Position numbers and translations under genes: made by a program
NCBI GenBank assembly: GCA_014379815.1
Contig: JACMLA010000049.1
Location: forward strand, 1 to 5,289
DNA from: Bryobacteraceae bacterium
Lineage (GTDB): Bacteria; Acidobacteriota; Terriglobia; Bryobacterales; Bryobacteraceae
Direction of reading: 5' to 3'
DNA length: 5,289 bases
Shown here: one piece after another, positions 1 to 5,289 of the stretch
Position numbering within the stretch: the stretch's first letter is position 1
How the letters are laid out: the number at the start of each line of letters is the position of its first letter
Notes under the pieces: model-generated
What the model saw: only the letters and a program-made list of their open reading frames with translations
What the model was told of the DNA's origin: nothing
The model's database searches: none

Positions 1-1
1 C

Positions 2-475
2 AAACGCATCCAGCGCTCCGAAGCGTACGAATCCGCGCTATTCACCGGCTCCATGGAAGGCAGACAGCAGAAGCGCAAGAAGCCCATCAAGGTCACCAAG
101 AACGACGACCTCGGGTGCGGAATCATGATCGGCGACGAACAGATCCAGCTCAGCTGGGACAATCTCGACCGCTACCGCAGAAACGCCTGGACAGACTACA
201 ACCGCGCCATCACCCAGCTGTCAAAAATGCAGAAGGAACGCAAGAGCGCACCAGTCGAAGAACTGAAGAAGTCAGAAAGGGAAGAGCGAGCCGAAATACG
301 CCACCGCGAATACCTGAAACGGACCGTAGCCCCACTGGTCCGATGGCGGAATAACCCCGCAAATGCCGACAAATTGGCTTCCTTCCGTCAGGACGAAACA
401 GGAGCAATCGTCCCGGTCGACAAAACACCCGCCACACCGGACACGCAACCAATTCCAGTGCCGGAGGCCGCATAA
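2..475 (+). CDS. Hypothetical charged protein, 3' portion (5' end outside the window)
   Basis: I do not recognise this gene. The frame has no stop from base 2 to the TAA at 473-475. An ATG at 53 would give 140 residues, but the 17 codons before it read as ordinary protein (KRIQRSEAYESALFTGS), so the gene probably begins upstream of the window. The visible part is soluble-looking, with no signal peptide or membrane segment. Counting from the ATG at 53, residues 8-16 are rich in Lys/Arg. Residues about 40-95 are a Lys/Glu/Arg-rich helical stretch, possibly coiled coil. The last 20 residues are Pro/Thr-rich and look disordered. Base use is unlike the genes to the right: the coding strand is poor in T and rich in A and C, which may mean a different origin or expression class. 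It ends about 200 bases before the next gene and is probably not in the same transcription unit. It could be a nucleic-acid-binding or mobile-element accessory protein, but nothing seen here proves that. Confidence 0.6.
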   Translation, partial: KRIQRSEAYESALFTGSMEGRQQKRKKPIKVTKNDDLGCGIMIGDEQIQLSWDNLDRYRRNAWTDYNRAITQLSKMQKERKSAPVEELKKSEREERAEIRHREYLKRTVAPLVRWRNNPANADKLASFRQDETGAIVPVDKTPATPDTQPIPVPEAA

Positions 476-611
476 CACGCAGAAGTGAAGTAGAACGAGT
501 CACGAAAACGGGCCTTCGCGCAACCCCACTGAATCCCTCGCGCCACAATTGGAGCAAGTCTGAGCAGCGTTCGCCAGCACGTAAGACTGGGCCTTCGGTC
601 GCTCGCGCTCT

Positions 612-620
612 TGCTACACT
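612..620 (+). promoter_or_regulatory. Candidate extended -10 promoter element for the operon
   Basis: The sequence TGCTACACT carries the TGn extension followed by TACACT, a one-mismatch match to the sigma-70 -10 consensus TATACT and two mismatches from TATAAT. Transcription would begin near 626-628, about 50 bases before the ATG at 676. No good -35 box lies at the expected spacing (the bases around 592-597 are CCTTCG), which is tolerable for an extended -10 promoter. It is placed correctly to drive the three rightward genes. The call rests on a short motif and position only. Confidence 0.35.
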
Positions 621-643
621 AACCGATTCCGTTGGCTTGAGCT

Positions 644-647
644 GGAG
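644..647 (+). promoter_or_regulatory. Possible Shine-Dalgarno GGAG that would favour a GTG start at 655
   Basis: GGAG sits 7 bases before an in-frame GTG at 655-657. The ATG at 676, which fits the family's expected N-terminus better, has no recognisable Shine-Dalgarno sequence. If this site is used, the nucleotidyltransferase gains seven residues (MRKLFLL) before MRITKG. The match is only four bases long, so it is weak evidence. Confidence 0.25.
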
Positions 648-675
648 CGCCCGTGTGCGAAAGCTCTTCCTACTT

Positions 676-1545
676 ATGAGAATCACAAAGGGATTGATTA
701 CAGCTGCCGGAGACCGCCAGCGCAGAGTTCCGTTACAAACACTCGTCGATGTGGATGGCACCACCCGAACGGTCCTGGCAACACTTGTGAATGAGTTCGT
801 GGGCGCGGGTGTCGCAGAGATCTGCATCGTGGTCCCTCCAGGGGAGCAGGAAGAGTACGCGAACGCCGTCCCGGCCAGGGCAGGGAAGCTTACTTTCATA
901 GAGCAGCAGGAGTTTGGAGGCTATGCCGGGGCAATCTGGTGCGCTAGGGACTATATTGCGGGCGATCCCTTCCTCCACCTTGTCGGCGATCACATTTACA
1001 TAAGTAGCCATCGCGTAAAGGAAGGGCCTGGTAGCGCGGGCAGGCTCGTGGAGCTTGCTGCTTCGGAAGAGTGCTCAGTGTCCTGTGTACAGCCTACTCA
1101 TGAGAGTTCCATCTCACGGTTCGGAGTCATCGGAGGAACTCCTATTGCTGGCCGACACTTGCTATACGAGATCGACTCAGTGCTTGAGAAACCGACACCG
1201 ACTCTGGCCGAACAGCGGCTGATTGTTCCGGGACTTCGTGCTGGTTATTACCTTGCGTTCTTCGGTATGCACGTGCTGACACCGGCATTCCTGACGATCT
1301 TGCAGGACCAGATACAGACCAATCCATCCGGTGCTTCTGTGTCCGGAGCTCTCGATACACTCGGATCCAGAGAACGATATCTGGGATGGCAAGTCTCCGC
1401 GCAGCGGTATGACCTCGGCCCCCGCTATGGACTCCTCACTGCACAACTGGCACTGGCACTGGCTGGCCCGGACCGGGACGAGGTCCTGTCCACTCTCGTA
1501 GGCCTTCTCTCAGTCCAAAATGCGGTAGAGAAGTCTGATCGTTAG
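676..1545 (+). CDS. GalU-like sugar-1-phosphate nucleotidyltransferase, divergent signature
   Basis: Probable cytoplasmic enzyme of the GT-A-fold nucleotidyltransferase family, nearest to GalU, which makes UDP-glucose from UTP and glucose 1-phosphate. It has 289 residues from the ATG at 676, close to normal GalU length. Visible features are an N-terminal strand and glycine turn, KGLITAAG (5-12); GYAGAIWCARDYI (82-94), matching the GalU GLGHAVLCA segment; LVGDHIY (102-108), with Asp105 at the expected metal/nucleotide position; EKP (171-173), the usual sugar-phosphate-site motif; and RYDLGPRYGLLTA (244-256), like the GalU C-terminal YDTG...GY. The GxGTRxxP...PK signature is replaced by AAGDRQRRVPLQTLVD, so the loop is shorter, its second Gly is gone and the usual Lys is Gln or Thr. 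ATG 676 was chosen because it places the first strand as in the family. GTG 655 and TTG 637 are in-frame alternatives. The next gene starts 15 bases later. The substrate cannot be assigned, and galU is not used as a symbol for that reason. Confidence 0.8.
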   Translation: MRITKGLITAAGDRQRRVPLQTLVDVDGTTRTVLATLVNEFVGAGVAEICIVVPPGEQEEYANAVPARAGKLTFIEQQEFGGYAGAIWCARDYIAGDPFLHLVGDHIYISSHRVKEGPGSAGRLVELAASEECSVSCVQPTHESSISRFGVIGGTPIAGRHLLYEIDSVLEKPTPTLAEQRLIVPGLRAGYYLAFFGMHVLTPAFLTILQDQIQTNPSGASVSGALDTLGSRERYLGWQVSAQRYDLGPRYGLLTAQLALALAGPDRDEVLSTLVGLLSVQNAVEKSDR

Positions 1546-1560
1546 AAACTGCAGAAGACC

Positions 1561-4500
1561 ATGAGCGAACTTGTCCGCATCATCACCGCCGATAACGCGG
1601 CTGTTCGCGATCGCTCTCTGGCGAGCATCTGCGATCAGGCGAGTTTGGCGCAACTGCTGGAGGAAGCAGCGGAGCTGGAGAAGTTCCGGCGCCGGAGCGC
1701 AAACCTGTACGAGAGGGTGCGTGCACTCTTCTTCATCTCTGCAATTTTCCGCTACTACATCCCTGCAAAGGTACAGCAGCACAGGGCTGGCCACATCCCC
1801 TACGAGGGCCACGTCCACTTACTCCATCGCCGCTTCGAAGAGGCGGTCACTACGTTTGGCCGAACTCTTGACTCGGAAGGGCCGACCGAAGCGATCGCCA
1901 GTGCACTTGCGGCCGCCTATCGTGGTCTGGCATTCCAGACTTTGTCGGATCAGGTCCGCAAGAGCGTACGTTCCACCCGCGGAAATCAGTGGATGTTTCG
2001 TATGGGCAACGTGCTCGATTACCCTCTGGTGCTGCGCGAAGAATTGCTGTGCCCGCAGAGCGGTCTCTTTCCAGTTCTTGTCGAATCGACTCCGGTGCGA
2101 ATGGATCTTAGCCACAGTGCGTGGAGCGACATCTTTTTCCTTGGGATGGACTACCCCGAAGGTGCTCGTGTTCTGAACATCTCGGTCGACCTGGCGGTCC
2201 GTGGACGCGGGTCGCAGGTACCCCGGCCTCCGATTCAGACGTTTTTCCGTGTCATCGATGAACCGGTTTTGCGGCTGGTCAGTGTGGATCTGCAAACTCA
2301 CGCGAATATCAACACGATCGAGGAAGTCTTCGATTTTGGTCGGGATTACCTCGGACTGTTGAAAGCCGCGGTGATCGCTTCCGGAATCGTGCCAACCGGC
2401 CTCGAAGGTTGCAGTCAGTCTCTGGCTTCTCTCCTTGCGCGCCTCACGGGCCGGTCAGGGCACGGCATCGAAGTTGTGAGCGCCGTCAACGATATTCCCA
2501 AGGGATCGAGGCTGGCCGTTTCAACCAATCTCCTGGCCAGCCTGATTACGGTGTGCATGCGTGCCACCAGCCAGGTCCGGTTGCTCGCAGGCTCACTATC
2601 GGAGAGCGAGCGCAGGCTGGTTGCGGCACGCGCGATTCTGGGCGAGTGGCTCGCCGGATCTGGTGGAGGCTGGCAGGACTCCGGCGGTGTCTGGCCCGGT
2701 ATCAAACTGATCGAAGGCGCAATCGCCGAACCGGGTGATCCCGAGTTTGGTGTCAGCCGGGGACGACTGCTTCCTCAGCACCGCATACTGGACACAAGCG
2801 TGATTGCCGCGCAAACCCGGCTGAGTCTTCAGGACAGCCTGGTTCTGGTACACGGCGGGATGGCGCAGGACGTCGGGCCCATACTCGAGATGGTCACTGA
2901 GCGGTATCTGTTGCGGTCGGAAACCGAATGGCAGAGCCGTAAACAATCCCAGCAGATCCTTCGTGAAATCCTTGCGGCACTTTCCGATGGCGACGTGGAG
3001 AAGACTGCCGGCCTGACACATGCCAACTACGCCGGTCCGATACAGTCCATCATTCCGTGGGCCGGAAATTACTATACGGATCAGCTGATCGCCAGTATGC
3101 AGCAGAAGTTCGGTACCTCGTTCTGGGGCTTCTGGATGCTCGGCGGTATGGCGGGCGGTGGTATGGGTTTTGTCTTCGATCCTGCTGTCAAGCCGGCGGC
3201 AAAGGAAGCTCTGGCAGAGGTGATGCTGGAAACGAAGAAGCACCTTGAGGACGCCGTGCCATTCGGCATGGATCCCGTGGTCTACGATTTTGCCATTAAC
3301 GAGAAAGGAACGCATGCAGAGTTTCTGGCTGGGCCGGAAGCTTTGCTTTGTCCGTCCTATTACTCGCTAAGGGTGCCTGGGCTTCTGCGTCAGGAGTTGC
3401 GGACTCTGGCTCCTGCGCAACGAACGGAACTGGCCGCGTTCGGGACAGCAGCCCGATTCCGGCCTGAGTTCTCCGTAGCAGCGTCAACCCTCGTGGAACA
3501 TCTGCTTCCCCGGGATTCTGACCAACAAGGAGAACACGGCCAAACTCTGGATCAGATTCTCGACCGATACGGCTTCGACCGGGTGCAGCACGAGGATATA
3601 AGCGCGGACCTGAAAAGCGGGCGCGTCGGTCTTGCTCAGAATGCGTTGCCAAAATCAAGCCGGATCGAAGATGCGCCGCAGGGTTCATGGTCTGACGGCC
3701 GGTCAGCGATCGCCGAAAGCCTCGTCCAGCTTGGGAAAGAAGCACTGCAAAGTGGATCTGCCGGTTTGTTAACTCTGGCTGGCGGTGCCGGGAGCCGCTG
3801 GACTGGCGGTGCTGGAGTCGTGAAAGCTCTCCACCCGTTTTGCCGTCTCGGAGCCGCCTACCGGACGTTCCTGGAAGTTCATCTGGCGAAGACCCGCCGA
3901 ACCTCCAGAAACTGGAACGTCCAGGTTCCGCACATCTTCACCACCAGCTACCTGACTCACGAACCCATTCAGACTCACCTGAATCTCACCCGGAATTACG
4001 GCTATGAGGGCCATGTCTACGTGTCGTCGGGCCGCAGCATCGGCCTTCGAATGGTCCCCACCTCGCGCGATTTACGATTCCTGTGGGAGCAAACACCGCA
4101 GCAGACTCTCGACGTTCAGAAGCAAAAGGTACGTGAGAGCGGGCACGCTGCCTTGATCGCATGGGCGGAAAAAGCCGGAGAAGCCTCCGATTACCGGGAC
4201 AACCTTCCCTCGCAGTGTCTTCACCCGGTGGGGCACTGGTATGAGTTCCCCAACATGCTTTTGAACGGGGTACTCAAGCTGGCGCTGGATCAGAACCCAG
4301 GTCTGCGTCATCTGCTTCTGCACAACCTCGACACACTTGGGGCCGAGCTGGATCCCGGTCTCCTCGGGATGCACATGCAAAGTGGAGCGGCCCTCACGGT
4401 TGAGGTAATTCCCCGCACAGCCGACGATCACGGCGGTGGACTCGCCCAGGTCGATGGTCGCCTGCGCCTGGTAGAAGGTCTCGCGATGCCTGACGAGCGT

Positions 4501-4887
4501 CTTGAGTTCGACCTGTCGTTTTACAACTCGGCGACCATGTGGCTGGACATCGATCGCGTCTTGACTGTATTCGGTCTGGACCGGGACAGCCTTGGGGACA
4601 AGGCCCGTGTATCCCAGGGAGTCCGCGAAGTTGCTTCCCGCATGCCGACCTACATCACAATCAAAGATGTGAAGAAGCGTTGGGGACGGGGACAGGAAGA
4701 CGTCTTCCCGGTTTCGCAATTTGAGAAACTCTGGGGTGACATGACGGCTTTATCCGATCTGCAATCGAATTACATCGTGGTTTCCAGATTTCGTGGGCAG
4801 CAGCTAAAACAGGTTTCTCAACTCGATGGCTGGCTCCGGGACGGCTCGGCAGCCTGGGTAAACCGCCTTTGCGACTGGATACCCTGA
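1561..4887 (+). CDS. Large fusion: fucokinase-type GHMP kinase domain plus UDPGP-type pyrophosphorylase domain
   Basis: An intact 1108-residue cytoplasmic-looking protein, with no signal peptide or membrane segment. Residues 1-170 are mostly helical and unrecognised. Residues about 171-560 resemble fucokinase-type GHMP kinases: TPVRMDLSHSAWSD then ARVLNISVDL (177-211, motif 1), IPKGSRLAVSTNLLAS (312-327, degenerate motif 2), GSGGGWQDSGGVWPGIK (366-382, with probable catalytic Asp373) and MLGGMAGGGMGF (526-537, motif 3). Residues 570-720 are a linker I cannot assign. Residues about 730-1108 resemble UDP-glucose pyrophosphorylases: LAGGAGSR...K (739-755), PVGHWYEF (889-896), HNLDTLGAELD (921-931), RTADDHGGG (952-960), FYNSATMWLDI (987-997) and DVFPVSQFEKLWGD (1047-1060). 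A bifunctional enzyme (sugar to sugar 1-phosphate to NDP-sugar) is inferred by analogy with Fkp/FKGP, in which the pyrophosphorylase part comes first and belongs to another family. Several active-site positions are altered, so activity is uncertain. The ATG at 1561 has a weak AGAAG upstream (1553-1557). The stop lies 4 bases before queG. Confidence 0.75.
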   Translation: MSELVRIITADNAAVRDRSLASICDQASLAQLLEEAAELEKFRRRSANLYERVRALFFISAIFRYYIPAKVQQHRAGHIPYEGHVHLLHRRFEEAVTTFGRTLDSEGPTEAIASALAAAYRGLAFQTLSDQVRKSVRSTRGNQWMFRMGNVLDYPLVLREELLCPQSGLFPVLVESTPVRMDLSHSAWSDIFFLGMDYPEGARVLNISVDLAVRGRGSQVPRPPIQTFFRVIDEPVLRLVSVDLQTHANINTIEEVFDFGRDYLGLLKAAVIASGIVPTGLEGCSQSLASLLARLTGRSGHGIEVVSAVNDIPKGSRLAVSTNLLASLITVCMRATSQVRLLAGSLSESERRLVAARAILGEWLAGSGGGWQDSGGVWPGIKLIEGAIAEPGDPEFGVSRGRLLPQHRILDTSVIAAQTRLSLQDSLVLVHGGMAQDVGPILEMVTERYLLRSETEWQSRKQSQQILREILAALSDGDVEKTAGLTHANYAGPIQSIIPWAGNYYTDQLIASMQQKFGTSFWGFWMLGGMAGGGMGFVFDPAVKPAAKEALAEVMLETKKHLEDAVPFGMDPVVYDFAINEKGTHAEFLAGPEALLCPSYYSLRVPGLLRQELRTLAPAQRTELAAFGTAARFRPEFSVAASTLVEHLLPRDSDQQGEHGQTLDQILDRYGFDRVQHEDISADLKSGRVGLAQNALPKSSRIEDAPQGSWSDGRSAIAESLVQLGKEALQSGSAGLLTLAGGAGSRWTGGAGVVKALHPFCRLGAAYRTFLEVHLAKTRRTSRNWNVQVPHIFTTSYLTHEPIQTHLNLTRNYGYEGHVYVSSGRSIGLRMVPTSRDLRFLWEQTPQQTLDVQKQKVRESGHAALIAWAEKAGEASDYRDNLPSQCLHPVGHWYEFPNMLLNGVLKLALDQNPGLRHLLLHNLDTLGAELDPGLLGMHMQSGAALTVEVIPRTADDHGGGLAQVDGRLRLVEGLAMPDERLEFDLSFYNSATMWLDIDRVLTVFGLDRDSLGDKARVSQGVREVASRMPTYITIKDVKKRWGRGQEDVFPVSQFEKLWGDMTALSDLQSNYIVVSRFRGQQLKQVSQLDGWLRDGSAAWVNRLCDWIP

Positions 4888-4891
4888 AGTC

Positions 4892-5289
4892 GTGAGGCAG
4901 ACACCCGAAACAGTCGTAGTAAGGCTGGCGCAGCAATGTGGTTTTGAGCTCGCAGGCATCGCACCGGCTCTGCCTGTGGAACCGGACGCCACACAATTTC
5001 TTAACTGGGTCTCGCGTGGTCTCGCGGGACGTATGAGCTACCTTACCGATCGCAGAGCAGACCTGAGGACCGATCCCCGCTCGCTTCTACCAGGTGCGCA
5101 GACGGTAATCTGCCTCGGTCGTCTGTACAACACACCCGAGTCCGGACCGATTGCCAGGTACGCGCGCTCGGAGGATTATCACGAGACGCTCCGAAGGGAT
5201 CTCGAGGTCCTGGTAGTTGCACTGCAGCAGGAGTTTGGCCCGTTCGAGTACAAGCTTTGCATCGACACGGCTCCACTGCTGGAACGTTC
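4892..5289 (+). CDS. queG: Epoxyqueuosine reductase QueG, N-terminal part (cut by the window edge)
   Basis: QueG is a cobalamin- and [4Fe-4S]-dependent reductase that converts epoxyqueuosine to queuosine in the wobble position of tRNAs with GUN anticodons. It acts on tRNA in the cytoplasm. The 132 visible residues match the N-terminal half: FLNWVSRGLAGRMSYL (36-51), the family's W...G..G.M.YL segment; DPRSLLPGAQTVICLG (61-76); IARYARSEDYHETLRRDL (87-104); and CIDTAPLLER (123-132). In that last motif Asp125 corresponds to the Asp proposed as proton donor in characterised QueG. The Fe-S cluster cysteines and C-terminal repeats lie beyond the right edge (QueG is usually about 350-380 residues). 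The start is a GTG at 4892, 4 bases after the upstream TGA. There is no clear Shine-Dalgarno sequence, so translational coupling is likely. The next in-frame ATG (5032-5034) would remove conserved sequence. Confidence 0.93.
   Translation, partial: MRQTPETVVVRLAQQCGFELAGIAPALPVEPDATQFLNWVSRGLAGRMSYLTDRRADLRTDPRSLLPGAQTVICLGRLYNTPESGPIARYARSEDYHETLRRDLEVLVVALQQEFGPFEYKLCIDTAPLLER

Larger units (their letters stand above)
476..675. other. Intergenic region between the unknown gene and the sugar-nucleotide operon
   Basis: This gap of about 200 bases has no convincing reading frame. The one long reverse-strand frame across it (899 down to 210) runs antisense through two better-supported genes and has an implausible composition. 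I looked for an intrinsic terminator after the TAA at 473-475 and found no GC-rich hairpin followed by a T run. The nonamer GGGCCTTCG occurs twice, at 510-518 and 589-597. The right-hand part holds a candidate promoter and a possible ribosome binding site for the downstream gene. If the gene starts at one of the earlier candidates (655 or 637), the region is correspondingly shorter. Confidence 0.6.

Noticed and set aside
476..545. Possible intrinsic terminator after the first gene
   Set aside because: The GC-rich stretches (for example CGCG at 517-520 and 539-542) pair over at most four bases and no T run follows.
510..597. Direct repeat GGGCCTTCG at 510-518 and 589-597
   Set aside because: Nine bases repeated once in a GC-rich gap is close to chance expectation. 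There is no dyad symmetry or third copy to suggest an operator or att site.
210..899. Reverse-strand open frame of 229 codons spanning the intergenic region
   Set aside because: It is antisense to two better-supported genes, is rich in Arg, Ser, Pro and Val in the way of antisense frames in GC-rich DNA, and shows no recognisable motif.
2596..3315. Reverse-strand open frame of 239 codons inside the large fusion gene
   Set aside because: It lies fully antisense to a region with clear GHMP kinase motifs and has no domain features of its own. The same applies to the reverse frames at 1819-2301, 3296-3745 and 4072-4719.
1561..4887. Calling the large gene fkp or an L-fucokinase/GDP-fucose pyrophosphorylase outright
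   Set aside because: Kinase motifs resemble fucokinase, but the pyrophosphorylase half is of another family, the domain order is reversed and key residues differ, so the fucose substrate is unsupported.

Overview
The window reads as a stretch of a moderately GC-rich bacterial chromosome. It carries a rightward run of three tightly spaced genes, preceded by the tail of an unrelated gene. The protein types (a divergent GalU-like nucleotidyltransferase next to a very large sugar-kinase/UDPGP-like fusion) remind me of Acidobacteriota such as the Solibacter/Bryobacter group, or of the Planctomycetota/Verrucomicrobiota. That placement is an impression from recalled family resemblance. No rRNA or marker gene in the window proves it.

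Layout, all on the + strand. Positions 2-475 are the 3' end of a highly charged, T-poor gene of unknown function that is open to the left edge. Positions 476-675 are intergenic and hold a candidate extended -10 promoter (TGCTACACT at 612-620). Positions 676-1545 encode a GalU-like sugar-1-phosphate nucleotidyltransferase with an unusual nucleotide-binding signature. Positions 1561-4887 encode an 1108-residue protein. Its middle resembles a fucokinase-type GHMP sugar kinase and its C-terminal third resembles the eukaryotic-type UDP-glucose pyrophosphorylase (UDPGP) fold. Positions 4892-5289 are the start of queG (epoxyqueuosine reductase), cut off by the right edge.

The gaps of 15 and 4 bases suggest that the last three genes are co-transcribed from the promoter region at about 590-620. 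My working interpretation is that the first two genes form a nucleotide-sugar module: a GHMP-type kinase would make a sugar 1-phosphate, and one or both pyrophosphorylase-like units would convert it to an NDP-sugar. Several signature residues of the kinase and of both nucleotidyltransferase units depart from the textbook motifs. The substrates are therefore unknown, and one or more units may be non-catalytic. queG (tRNA queuosine synthesis) has no obvious functional link and is probably a passenger in the transcription unit.

I saw no tRNA, rRNA, CRISPR array, insertion sequence or convincing intrinsic terminator.
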